From the NCBI GenBank assembly GCA_026002305.1, contig BOBI01000001.1, positions 1 through 49,455 on the forward strand: a stretch of 49,455 bases of DNA, given 5' to 3'. Every line of letters starts with the position of its first letter. Position 1 is the first letter of the stretch. The position numbers were made by a program, and so were the translations under genes. Under the pieces are notes generated by a model that ran no database searches, was not told where the DNA came from, and was given only the letters and a program-made list of their open reading frames with translations. This stretch comes from Spirochaetia bacterium (GTDB lineage: Bacteria; Spirochaetota; Spirochaetia; Treponematales; Breznakiellaceae). Positions 33,452 through 41,881 of this stretch are shown here, in pieces.

Positions 33452-34594
33452 ATGAAAAAAGTTTGGACGGTTTTAACTGTTTTTTTAAGTTTCTGCTTTT
33501 TATTTTCAACTTGCAGTACAACATCAAAAAGGGGCGCCCGTCCCATTGATAGCTCGAACTCAATAGTGAATAATGCCCCACCTATCGCAGAGGACGCGAA
33601 ACCGGCTGAAACGACTGACAAAACAGTTACGAAAAAAACCAGCGGGAAACCGTCCGAAATTTTGTCCACTGAAAAAAGACCTAACACAATACCGGCAAAA
33701 AAAGCGGATAAACCCGCAGAAAAATCCGGTAAGAAAGAGGCGAAAAAAAATACTGCCGAAAAAGATATTTTTGTTCCTGCCTCTGCCGGAAGCGGACAGC
33801 AAACACCTAAGATGCCGCCGGCTAAACGAAACCGCCTTAATGTACTGCCTTTTTTCGGAACGGATCCGTATACCGGAGAATCGCTTGCGTGGCATTTAGC
33901 CAACAAAACAATTTTTAAAGATGTCTTTGATGTTGTTCCCTTTACACCAAACAACGGCATAGTTAAAACAGATAAGGCTTCAGGCGAATCTGAAGGCAAG
34001 GATCAGGATTATGAGAATGAATATATTTTGGCTAGTTATATAAAAAAGTATGACAGCAAAAAAATGTTTTTTTGCACAATTATTAACGCGGCTACCAAAG
34101 AATTAGTTGCAGGCGATTTTCTTGAATATATAGAAATTGATAAAATTATAGATGATTTTGACTATATGGCACAGAAATTGATGTATGTTGTCCGAAATAA
34201 AAAAGATAATCTTAAAACACTTGATGTACGGCTTTTAATGGCGCCGAAATCCATCGATAAAACAAATGTGGAAATTATTACCCACATTATTTCTATGGAG
34301 CTGGCAAGTACTTTAAAGTATAAGGTTTATCCATACATTGACGGTGTTGATATTGCGCTGGAGGAATATCAAAAACAAAAGTCAAAAAAAATAAAATTTG
34401 ATTCCGGTAATGAGTCTGATTATACATTGAACAGTAAAATTTCTTTGATCAATTCTAAAAATGAACTGCTATGCGAAATGATCAACACGTACGATAATAC
34501 ACTATTTTGCGGCGCTAATATTGAGTTTGACATATTGCTGGACATACCGGATCGATTAGAAAACCTGGCAGCAAAATTAATACCGCTTCGTTAG
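33452..34594 (+). CDS. Lipoprotein with Lys/Pro-rich spacer and conserved C-terminal domain
   Basis: 380 residues with a lipoprotein signal (VFLSFCFLFSTC-STT). Residues about 25-125 are low complexity and rich in Lys, Pro, Ala and Thr, like a wall-spanning tether. The rest is folded: RNRLNVLPFFGTDPYTGESLAWHLAN, FDVVPFTPNN, EYILASYIKKYDSKKMFFCTI, and TLKYKVYPYIDGVDIALEEYQK. The 'target-strand then helix' order is reminiscent of CsgG/LpoB-like or TolB-N-like domains, but the match is weak. It converges with the SGNH hydrolase gene and overlaps it by four bases. Confidence 0.75.
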   Translation: MKKVWTVLTVFLSFCFLFSTCSTTSKRGARPIDSSNSIVNNAPPIAEDAKPAETTDKTVTKKTSGKPSEILSTEKRPNTIPAKKADKPAEKSGKKEAKKNTAEKDIFVPASAGSGQQTPKMPPAKRNRLNVLPFFGTDPYTGESLAWHLANKTIFKDVFDVVPFTPNNGIVKTDKASGESEGKDQDYENEYILASYIKKYDSKKMFFCTIINAATKELVAGDFLEYIEIDKIIDDFDYMAQKLMYVVRNKKDNLKTLDVRLLMAPKSIDKTNVEIITHIISMELASTLKYKVYPYIDGVDIALEEYQKQKSKKIKFDSGNESDYTLNSKISLINSKNELLCEMINTYDNTLFCGANIEFDILLDIPDRLENLAAKLIPLR

Positions 34595-35796
34595 TTTTTC
34601 AGTTTTGCCTGTTCGATAATGTTATGCGCCATAATGGCAAAAGCCTCCGCGTTTGGGTGCAGGTATACATCGGAAAAAAGCCTAAAATCATGAGGCAATA
34701 GTTTCATGCCATCAATGATTGTAATTGTCGGGTAAACTTTAGTTTCTTCTCTTATCATTTTTGCAATGTGTTCAAACGGCATTTTTCCTTTTAACAAACG
34801 TTCACTCAACGGTTCCGACGGTTTTAATTCTGAGTCCCCCCGCCAAATCGGAGTTATTACATATATTGGCGTTGCCGGAAATATCTCAACCAGATGCTTG
34901 TAGTAGTCGGCAATGTTTTTTTCCAATATATATTCGGGAATCATATAATTCCAGTCATTAGTACCATACCCAACTGTAATAAATTTTGGAAGGCCAAATT
35001 GTTCCTTGTATTGTTCCAGCCCGTTAAGACTCCTGCTTTCGTAGACATAGCCGCCCACACCCTGATTAAGGGCATTAACATTTAATTCCGCGCTTAACAA
35101 GGCAACATAATTTTGGGAGGGGCTTCCCGCAATAAATCCTTGGGTAATAGAATCGCCAAGACATAAAATATTTTCTTTGGATTCTACTTTCTCAACAATT
35201 CCGTTTATTTTTAAATCTTTAATACGCATTTCAAATATAACAGGAAAATAGATTTTTACTTCACATTTGTTTTTTAATGGATTATTAAAATTAAATTTTA
35301 TGCTGCCGTTTCTGATATGTTTTGTTGAAATAAGTTTTCCGTCTACTACAAGGTCTATCCCATCAAGAAGAAGTCTTTTCTTTTCCGTATTATTTTTTGG
35401 TATGTTTTTTAACGCAAACACAACAGCGCTCATACTGATCTGTTCCAGAACAGGCGAGAATGTTTTTAATTTGTTTTCTATTTTGCATTTAAATTGAATT
35501 GTGTTTCCTGTTGTAATAAAATTTAAAACAACTCCGGCGGCACTATCGCTCATTTCTCTGTACATTTTATTATCACTGTATACTTCAAATTGCTGCGGAT
35601 AGAACCTTGAGAATTTTGCGTAACCCTTTGCATCATAATTGGCCTTTATATAATTTGAAAAAAGCTGTTCGGGTATCATTGAAAACATTGTAACTTCCTC
35701 GCTAATTTCTTCATTTTGTTTTGATTCCGGTATGCTGCTGCAAGAACTTACCAGCAAACATAAAATTATTATTTTAAAAACAGAACGCTTAAACAT
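34591..35796 (-). CDS. SGNH/GDSL-family lipoprotein hydrolase
   Basis: The ATG at 35796 is preceded by GGAGGGGG and gives 401 residues. A signal ends in LLVSSC-SS, so it is an envelope lipoprotein. Residues about 30-200 form an N-terminal beta-sandwich-like domain as seen in two-domain SGNH esterases. The catalytic blocks follow: LCLGDSITQGF (Ser), GYGTNDW (Asn) and DVYLHPNAEAF (Asp and His). The family includes acetyl-xylan, carbohydrate and lipid esterases. It is the last gene of the SulP operon and overlaps the membrane protein gene by eight bases. Its substrate may be an ester made by the acyltransferase of the operon. Confidence 0.88.
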   Translation of the reverse strand: MFKRSVFKIIILCLLVSSCSSIPESKQNEEISEEVTMFSMIPEQLFSNYIKANYDAKGYAKFSRFYPQQFEVYSDNKMYREMSDSAAGVVLNFITTGNTIQFKCKIENKLKTFSPVLEQISMSAVVFALKNIPKNNTEKKRLLLDGIDLVVDGKLISTKHIRNGSIKFNFNNPLKNKCEVKIYFPVIFEMRIKDLKINGIVEKVESKENILCLGDSITQGFIAGSPSQNYVALLSAELNVNALNQGVGGYVYESRSLNGLEQYKEQFGLPKFITVGYGTNDWNYMIPEYILEKNIADYYKHLVEIFPATPIYVITPIWRGDSELKPSEPLSERLLKGKMPFEHIAKMIREETKVYPTITIIDGMKLLPHDFRLFSDVYLHPNAEAFAIMAHNIIEQAKLKN

Positions 35797-36460
35797 GCCC
35801 CCTCCGTTTAAGCTCTTCCAGTAACGATCTGCCTTCAAAAAGAATAATACGGGCTGTAGAAACTACAGAAAAAACAAAACATACTAATGCCGGATATACC
35901 ACGGTAATAAGGTTAAAAACAATCAGTAAAAGGGCGCAGACACTTATTATATTTGTCATAAACAAAATGAACAGATAGTCGCCCGGACGCAGTTTTCGTA
36001 TATGGGCAAAAACAGACAAAGCAACAACCCCGGCGCTAAACATTATCGGGATAACATAAGTAAATGACCATTTATGAAAGCCCATAAAGAAATCCCATGC
36101 AATTTCCAAAATAGATGTAACCAGCAACAGCCAAAATATATTTTTTGGGATATTCCACCATCGCTTTTTTGCCACCCAAAAAGGAAGAGCAAGGCTTGCA
36201 AGACCGGCAATGACAAACAATGACCAGCCAAGCTGACTGTTTGCGCTTACAGCCATATCAACAGCTACCGAAATAACCGCAGCGGTAATCGCGCCAAAGT
36301 AAACAAATTTAATATACCGTCTGAATGGCTTTATTTCCGGCTGGATTACGGGAAAAACATCATCGCTTGTATCGGCAGTTCCGGTTAATTCACCCGCACA
36401 AAGCGGACAGCTTTTAAATAACCCTTTTATGCTGACCTTACATTGATTACAAAAAAGCAT
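35789..36460 (-). CDS. Zinc-ribbon membrane protein, DUF6320-like
   Basis: 223 residues. The start is a small zinc ribbon (C4, C7, C18 and C21 in FCNQC and CPLCAGE), then a linker and six membrane helices from about residue 47 to 205. The layout fits DUF6320 proteins, which I remember sitting beside alcohol-acetyltransferase-like genes in Firmicutes. Function unknown. The ATG shares one base with the acyltransferase stop. Confidence 0.78.
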   Translation of the reverse strand: MLFCNQCKVSIKGLFKSCPLCAGELTGTADTSDDVFPVIQPEIKPFRRYIKFVYFGAITAAVISVAVDMAVSANSQLGWSLFVIAGLASLALPFWVAKKRWWNIPKNIFWLLLVTSILEIAWDFFMGFHKWSFTYVIPIMFSAGVVALSVFAHIRKLRPGDYLFILFMTNIISVCALLLIVFNLITVVYPALVCFVFSVVSTARIILFEGRSLLEELKRRGHV

Positions 36461-37734
36461 TACAGATTCTCCTTTTCATTATCCGGCAGGTCTGCAACAA
36501 TCTCCACATCAATACCTAATTTGCTTAACGAGCGAAAAAACGAACGCTGAACAGCCACGCTGACAAACGGAGATGTAAAACTTATTGTTGTAATATCCAA
36601 AAAAGAACATACGCCAACATAGAGTTGTTTAACACTGCAAAAAATACTAAACAATCGTATGTACTCTGACAGCTCAGGCGGCATATTAATAGTTCCTATA
36701 TTAGAAAAAGTAGCGCTGACATTACGGGTTTGGCTTAAAGCCACATTTTTTATAGCCAGGGTTTTTAAAGGCAGGGGTAAAACTTTTACAACTCCTGTAT
36801 GCTCAAACGATGCATACCAGTTCATTTGTTCGCTCATCTTTTTTGGTGTCAACTGTGTTTTAAAAGTATGCTTAACATTTTCCAATACTTCGTCAAATGT
36901 GCTTCCTTGTTTACTAAAATTATGTGACGTATCAAACAGTCCAATAAAATTACGTTTTGTAGATGTAGAAAAATATTTTCGATAATCAATAGGAATGGTA
37001 ATTGTAACAGGATATTTTTCATCCATGCGATTCATAGAATCTTTAAACGCACATATAAGTAAACTAACAAGCATTTCGCTTAAACTCGCATTTAGCTCAT
37101 GCGCTTTTTTTAAGAGCGACGGGGTTGTTACATGGCCTTCGATTATTCCAAAACGCGATTCTGCAAAGCGCTCTGTACCCATACAAAATGCTCTTGTTTG
37201 TTTTTTTCGTTTTGGCAATTTTTCATTTGAATAATATGTATCAAAAGCATTAACAATTTCTTGGTCTGCAGCCGCATCATCCGTGTTAAGCTGTATATTA
37301 CTATGTATAACGTCTTTGTATTTTTCGCCAAGGTAATGAAACAGAATTGCCTTAAAAAAATTCGCGGCTCCATTGGCATCCGCAAGGGCGTGATATATTT
37401 CAAGGTTTATACGTTTACGATAATAGGTAAGTGAAAACAGTAAACCGGCGCGATTTTCATTATAAAGCGCGGAACACGGCGAAGTTGATTCTTTGCTAAC
37501 TTGTGGTTTTATATCTGTTTTTTCCAAATAAAACCAAAAAATACCATGCCGCAGTACACTGCGGTAAAATGGAAAACTCTGCAAACTTGTATCAAGTGCA
37601 TTTTGTAAAATACCGCAGTCCACTGTTTCGTTAAGCTCGCAAACCAGCCTGAAAACCATTGACTCTTGTTTGGTTGTTGTAGCCGGATATAATTTTGCGG
37701 CAGTATCCAACCTTAACCATTCAAATGAATTCAT
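36460..37734 (-). CDS. Condensation-fold acyltransferase, alcohol-acetyltransferase-like
   Basis: The 424-residue protein has the H-x-x-x-D-x-x-G catalytic motif at residues 115-122 (HALADANG). Other features are the N-terminal TKQESMVFRLVCEL and LQNALDTSLQSFPFYRSVLR typical of the condensation/CAT-like superfamily, and a second half with SLSEMLVSLLICAF, PVTITIPIDYRKYF and NVSATFSNIGTINMP. These enzymes join an acyl donor to an alcohol or amine. The close pairing with a DUF6320 protein and an SGNH hydrolase suggests an ester modification system. Its substrate is unknown. The ATG overlaps the SulP stop by four bases. Confidence 0.8.
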   Translation of the reverse strand: MNSFEWLRLDTAAKLYPATTTKQESMVFRLVCELNETVDCGILQNALDTSLQSFPFYRSVLRHGIFWFYLEKTDIKPQVSKESTSPCSALYNENRAGLLFSLTYYRKRINLEIYHALADANGAANFFKAILFHYLGEKYKDVIHSNIQLNTDDAAADQEIVNAFDTYYSNEKLPKRKKQTRAFCMGTERFAESRFGIIEGHVTTPSLLKKAHELNASLSEMLVSLLICAFKDSMNRMDEKYPVTITIPIDYRKYFSTSTKRNFIGLFDTSHNFSKQGSTFDEVLENVKHTFKTQLTPKKMSEQMNWYASFEHTGVVKVLPLPLKTLAIKNVALSQTRNVSATFSNIGTINMPPELSEYIRLFSIFCSVKQLYVGVCSFLDITTISFTSPFVSVAVQRSFFRSLSKLGIDVEIVADLPDNEKENL

Positions 37735-39434
37735 GACGACTCAACGGCTTCATCTAATGTTTCGATAAGATTGTTTTCGCCTAGATCTTTTATAAACCCG
37801 TATTTTTCAAGTGCCCTTGCAGGCTGATCCCGCAATTCCGTAATTATTAGCCGTATCTTTCTTTTTTGACAGGCGAGAAAAAACGATTCAAGGGCGGCGA
37901 TGCCTGTAGAATCAATCGCGGGGACAGCCCTCATTCTAAGAATTATTTTTTTAGGTTTACTGATGCGCGCCAATAAATCTTGAAGCATATCGGCGACGCC
38001 AAAAAAGAACGGGCCGTTAATTTCAAATATTTCAATATCCTTTCGGTATAACGCTTTTATTGACTCTTGTTTGTTTCTTGCAATATCACCGTAAGTAAGC
38101 TCGGCAATCAATTCGTCATTTTGTGGTTTTATGTCTGTAATTTCAATCATGCGGCGCATGAATAAAAATACAGCAAGTACAACGCCTACCTCTACGGCAA
38201 ATGTAAGATCAAAGAGTATTGTTAAAACACAGGTTGTAATTAATACCGTAACATCGCTTTTAGGCGCCGTGCGCGTTATGCGGGCGAAACGGGCTAAATT
38301 GCTCATGTCCCACGATACAACAACTAACACGGCGGAAAGGCTTGCTAAAGGAATTGAGGCGGCGGCCGGCGCCAAAAATAAAACAAAAAGCACCAATGTT
38401 AACGCGTGTATAATGCCGGAAACGGGGCTTGTCGCGCCGGATTTAATATTCGTTGCCGTGCGTGCGATTGCTCCCGTTGCCGGAATCCCGCCGAAAATTG
38501 CCGCTGCGATATTTCCGACACCCTGCGCCATAAGCTCTGTATTTGAATTATGCTTATCGCCTGTCATACTGTCGGCAACAACCGCCGAGAGCAGCGATTC
38601 AATAGCCGCCAAAAGCGCGATAGAAAACGCATCGGGGAAGATATCAACAATAACCGCCCATGTTAAAGGCGTAAAATGCGGCTGCGGCAGGGTCTGCGGT
38701 ATACCGCCAAAACGGCTGCCTATGGTTTCTACGGGCAGGCGAAAAAAATGGCAAATTACGGTAAGAAGCAAAACGCCTACTACAGCGCCCGGAATGCGCG
38801 GAAAAAACTTTCGCATAAAAATAATAATGGCCAATGTGCTAAATCCTATGCTCATCGTTATGAGGTCTATCGTGCCCGCGTATTTAAAATGAGAAATCCA
38901 TTTTTCAATAAATTCGGGGGAGATGTTTTCGATCTGAAACCCGAAGAAATCTTTTATTTGCTGGGAAAATATCAAAATTCCGATACCGGTTGTAAATCCG
39001 GTTGTTACGGGGTATGGGATATATTTTATAAATTTGCCCAGCCCGAACAGCCCCATCAAAAAGAGCATAATTCCCGATATTATCGTGGCGGCGATAAGGC
39101 CTTCCATTCCGTGCCGCAGGATAACGTTAAATATGATGATAACAAAGGCGCCTGTGGGACCGCCTATTTGGAACCGGCTTCCGCCGAAAGCGCTTATGCA
39201 AAAACCGGCGATTATTGCCGTGTAAATGCCCTGCGCGGGGGTGCCGCCGGCGGCAATGCTAAAACCCATAGCCAATGGCAGCGCGACGATCCCGACAATA
39301 AGACCCGAAAGGCAGTCTTTACCAAAGCCGGAAAAAGAATAGCGTTTTGTGCCGTCTTTTAGGGGGAATAATTCAAATAAACGCGGGATAAGATCACGGT
39401 ATTTAAAGAATTTTAAATAATTCATTATAGTCAT
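37731..39434 (-). CDS. SulP-family anion transporter with STAS domain
   Basis: 567 residues from the ATG at 39434 (39425 is also possible; neither has a clear ribosome site). About twelve membrane segments begin with DCLSGLIVGIVALPLAMGFS and GIYTAIIAGFCISAFGGSRFQIGGPTGAF, the SulP signature region. A C-terminal STAS domain (about 475-560) has KKIILRMRAVPAIDSTGIAALESF. Family members carry sulfate, bicarbonate, or dicarboxylates with sodium or protons. As the first gene of a four-gene overlapping operon, it may supply or balance an anion for the products downstream, but that is inference. Confidence 0.92.
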   Translation of the reverse strand: MTIMNYLKFFKYRDLIPRLFELFPLKDGTKRYSFSGFGKDCLSGLIVGIVALPLAMGFSIAAGGTPAQGIYTAIIAGFCISAFGGSRFQIGGPTGAFVIIIFNVILRHGMEGLIAATIISGIMLFLMGLFGLGKFIKYIPYPVTTGFTTGIGILIFSQQIKDFFGFQIENISPEFIEKWISHFKYAGTIDLITMSIGFSTLAIIIFMRKFFPRIPGAVVGVLLLTVICHFFRLPVETIGSRFGGIPQTLPQPHFTPLTWAVIVDIFPDAFSIALLAAIESLLSAVVADSMTGDKHNSNTELMAQGVGNIAAAIFGGIPATGAIARTATNIKSGATSPVSGIIHALTLVLFVLFLAPAAASIPLASLSAVLVVVSWDMSNLARFARITRTAPKSDVTVLITTCVLTILFDLTFAVEVGVVLAVFLFMRRMIEITDIKPQNDELIAELTYGDIARNKQESIKALYRKDIEIFEINGPFFFGVADMLQDLLARISKPKKIILRMRAVPAIDSTGIAALESFFLACQKRKIRLIITELRDQPARALEKYGFIKDLGENNLIETLDEAVESS

Positions 39435-39514
39435 GTTATAATGGGACAGTACAAAAGTCGAGGGCAAATAGAATTGTTTTCGATTACAGTTGAGGCAGTT
39501 CCATAATTAAGAAT

Positions 39515-39605
39515 TTAACCACGGACCACACGGACAGCACAGACAAAGACTCGTACTTCCCTATCTTTTCTTCCGTCCGTGTGGGTCTGTGAGGTCTGTG
39601 GTTAA
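39515..39605. repeat. Inverted pair of TTAACCACGGACC repeats
   Basis: TTAACCACGGACCACACGG and more (39515-39544) faces a near-inverted copy ending GAGGTCTGTGGTTAA (39574-39605), around a 29-base spacer. The arms pair with a few mismatches and could form a long hairpin. The left arm matches 436-457 on the other strand. Confidence 0.7.
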
Positions 39606-39698
39606 TTGATTTCTATTTTGGAACCAGCTCAGTTAATTACAGTTAATGTTCAGAATAATGTGATGTGATGTGACAAATTCAGAATTGCTGAATGCCCC

Positions 39699-40070
39699 TC
39701 ACTCCCGCACTGACACAGACCGCTCGTATTCAAGCAATTTGCGCAGTTGGTCCAAGATAAAATCCTGAAAGAAAGGGTTTAGCTGTTTAAAGATTTCCAC
39801 AGTCTCGGTGATTTTGTAGTCGGGAATAACGTCTTTTTCAAACATAGCGCCTTCCCCTGTCCGCAGCCAAGGTTCGCTAACGCCAAAGACGGTGGTGATG
39901 AGTTTGACAAGGCGGTCGTTTACTTTTTTCTTGCCGACTTCTATAGCACCCAGATATGATGTAGCAATAAGAATTTTTTCGGCAAATTCTTTCTGCGTCA
40001 TATTAAGGGTATGCCGGAACTTTACAATTCTTAGATTTATGTTTTCAATGCTATGCTGTTCTTTCTTCAT
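39699..40070 (-). CDS. XRE-family (Cro/CI-type) transcriptional regulator
   Basis: The 123-residue protein has an N-terminal helix-turn-helix (NLRIVKFRHTLNMTQKEFAE, KILIATSYLGAIEVGKKKVN) and a short C-terminal helical region with FGVSEPWLRTGEGAMF and LLEYERSVSVRE. It lacks a peptidase domain. It is divergent from the surface-protein genes at 40237 onward, and the intergenic region has a strong promoter with an overlapping inverted repeat, so it probably represses that operon and perhaps itself. Proteins of this kind are common in prophages and accessory islands. Confidence 0.9.
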   Translation of the reverse strand: MKKEQHSIENINLRIVKFRHTLNMTQKEFAEKILIATSYLGAIEVGKKKVNDRLVKLITTVFGVSEPWLRTGEGAMFEKDVIPDYKITETVEIFKQLNPFFQDFILDQLRKLLEYERSVSVRE

Positions 40071-40139
40071 ATCTAATTATGGATCATAACTGCAATTAAA
40101 ATCACTTGGCAAGTAATAAATTTTTCTAAGAAACAATCA

Positions 40140-40178
40140 TTGACAAAAATTACCCAGTAGTTTTTAATGAATACTAGG
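40140..40178 (+). promoter_or_regulatory. Promoter with overlapping operator, divergent from the XRE gene
   Basis: TTGACA (40140-40145), 17 bases, TTTAAT (40163-40168). The inverted repeat CCCAGTA (40153-40159) and TACTAGG (40172-40178), with a 12-base spacer and one mismatch, spans the -10 element. It is a likely binding site for the XRE protein. Confidence 0.6.
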
Positions 40179-40236
40179 CAGTTATAATGAGTTTTTGAAA
40201 TTCAGCACTCAAAAAATTGCTAAAAAGGGGAAGGAG

Positions 40237-40443
40237 ATGACTAGGGGAGAACGAAAAGCCAGGGATTTTTCCTTGGGAATGAGGAATTTGAGCGAAAACA
40301 GCCGGAATTACATACAGAACCTTACACAGGTACTGTTTTCCATTGAAGAATCGCCGGTTTCGCTACTTGGCGAAGGGGATAAGACACAAATTACCTTCCC
40401 AAACGAAGACTTTGAGGTTACCCAAAAGAGGATTACATTATGA
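40237..40443 (+). CDS. Small leader-like ORF, possible truncated LRR protein
   Basis: 68 residues from an ATG with AAAAAGGGGAAGGAG directly before it; a TTG start at 40195 is also possible. The N-terminal part is basic and helical (TRGERKARDFSLGMRNLS). The end reads QITFPNEDFEVTQKRITL, which resembles the start of the mature LRR protein at 42891 (QVTPPDSDFEVTQNKDGK). The DNA shares 17 identical bases (40408-40424 with 42990-43006). It overlaps the next start by four bases. It may be a recombination scar or a translation-coupling leader; no known family was recognised. Confidence 0.5.
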   Translation: MTRGERKARDFSLGMRNLSENSRNYIQNLTQVLFSIEESPVSLLGEGDKTQITFPNEDFEVTQKRITL

Positions 40444-41801
40444 AAAAACTTTTATTTTGCATTATTCCCTTATTGGTTCTTATGGGATGCGCAAGCGGCA
40501 GAAAACCAGCCGCACAGGCAGCCGGTACACCGGCTGTAAAAAATGTGGTCAATCCACACGGAATAGACTTGGATGCGGCGATCAAAGAAGCCGCAGCGCA
40601 GATGGGGGAAAATCTTCCGGTAAATACCGAAGTCGCCCTTGTTAGTGTGGCTTCGTCTTCGGCGCAGTTATCCGAATACGTTATCAGTAGGCTGGAAGCG
40701 GCGTTGGTGAGCGGCAGAAAACTTGTTGTGGTAGACCGCGCTAACTTGGATAAGATTCGGGAGGAGCAGGGTTTTCAGCTTTCGGGCGAAGTGGATGACA
40801 ATTCGGCAAAAGAAATTGGAAAGATTTTAGGCGCGGGCGCGATTGTAACCGGATCGTTTATCAATCTGGGAGATGTGTACGGCCTTAGCCTAAAAGCCAT
40901 AAACATGAAAACTGCGGCAATAGCCGTGTCGTATCCGGCGGATATTACTAAAAGCACACGTATAGAGACTTTGCTTGCAAGCGGCGGGGGCAGCACAGGA
41001 ACCGGAACGAGAACGGCGCAGACGCCTCGTGCCACGAGCGCAACGGCAGCAGCGGCGGTTCCACCGGCTCCTACAGCACCGGCCCCGGCAGTACCGGCGG
41101 CGCCTGTTCAACGCAATTCTAACGACCCATCATACAAAGTTGGCGACAAAGGTCCCGGGGGCGGTCTTATCTTTTACGAAACCGATGTTTCCTATTCCGC
41201 GCCTCCGCCTGTGAACCGCGAATACCAGTCCGGCCAAAACGGTCCGGCCGGGGGCCTTGTTTTTTATCCCGCCGCACATGTACAGACGCCGCCAAAGGTC
41301 GACAGGGCATACCAAATTGGTGAGACCGGGCCTGCGGGCGGCATTATTTTTTACATAAACCCCCAGGCGGGCGACTGGAAGTACCTGGAAGCGGCGCCGG
41401 CGTCGGCTGAGTTTTCGAGAAATTGGGGGTTGTCCGGAAAGACTGTTAGAACGGATGTAACAACAGGGGCCGGCCAGCAGAATACAAAGACCATTGCCGC
41501 CGCGTTAGAGAACAACGGGGAGATTGGCGCGGCGCTTTTGTGCGTGGATCTTACTGCAGGCGGGTATAAAGATTGGTTTTTACCAAGCAAGGCTGAATTA
41601 AACCTGATGTACCGGAATTTAGCGCTGAAAAGTTTGGGGAGTTTTAAGAGCAATTTGTATTGGTCATCGTCGGCAGCTGATAATAATTACGCGTGGATGC
41701 AGGATTTCAGCGATGGTAGTCAGAAAAGCGCATGGAACGGTAGGGATGGCGGTGCTGATAAGCAAACGACACGTTTAGTTCGTGCTGTCCGGCAGTTTTA
41801 A
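40440..41801 (+). CDS. CsgG/LpoB-like plus DUF1566 surface lipoprotein
   Basis: 453 residues. The lipoprotein signal ends LLVLMGC-AS. Residues about 40-180 follow the CsgG/LpoB-like pattern: VNTEVALVSVASSSAQLSEYVISRLEAALV, LVVVDRANLDKIREEQGFQLSGEVDD, and AKEIGKILGAGAIVTGSF. A Pro/Ala/Thr linker follows. Then a short repeat, Y-x-x-G-x-x-GP-x-GG-x-x-FY, occurs three times (about 231, 262 and 291), the last leading into a DUF1566 domain (YLEAAPASAEF, GYKDWFLPSKAELNLMY, LYWSSSAADNNYAWMQDFSDG, LVRAVRQF). The fusion looks like an assembly or sensor lipoprotein with an exposed lectin-like head. Its function is unknown. Confidence 0.82.
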   Translation: MKKLLFCIIPLLVLMGCASGRKPAAQAAGTPAVKNVVNPHGIDLDAAIKEAAAQMGENLPVNTEVALVSVASSSAQLSEYVISRLEAALVSGRKLVVVDRANLDKIREEQGFQLSGEVDDNSAKEIGKILGAGAIVTGSFINLGDVYGLSLKAINMKTAAIAVSYPADITKSTRIETLLASGGGSTGTGTRTAQTPRATSATAAAAVPPAPTAPAPAVPAAPVQRNSNDPSYKVGDKGPGGGLIFYETDVSYSAPPPVNREYQSGQNGPAGGLVFYPAAHVQTPPKVDRAYQIGETGPAGGIIFYINPQAGDWKYLEAAPASAEFSRNWGLSGKTVRTDVTTGAGQQNTKTIAAALENNGEIGAALLCVDLTAGGYKDWFLPSKAELNLMYRNLALKSLGSFKSNLYWSSSAADNNYAWMQDFSDGSQKSAWNGRDGGADKQTTRLVRAVRQF

Positions 41802-41881
41802 TAGGGCTGCGTAGGTTTTATCTAACCGGTTGCTGCGGGGCGTATGCTCTGTATAAATACAATTTTTTAAAAGGTGTAAAA

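Noticed and set aside
37143..37403. Additional ORFs inside the acyltransferase, SulP and other genes
   Set aside because: They overlap well-supported genes in other frames and show no family features or ribosome sites.
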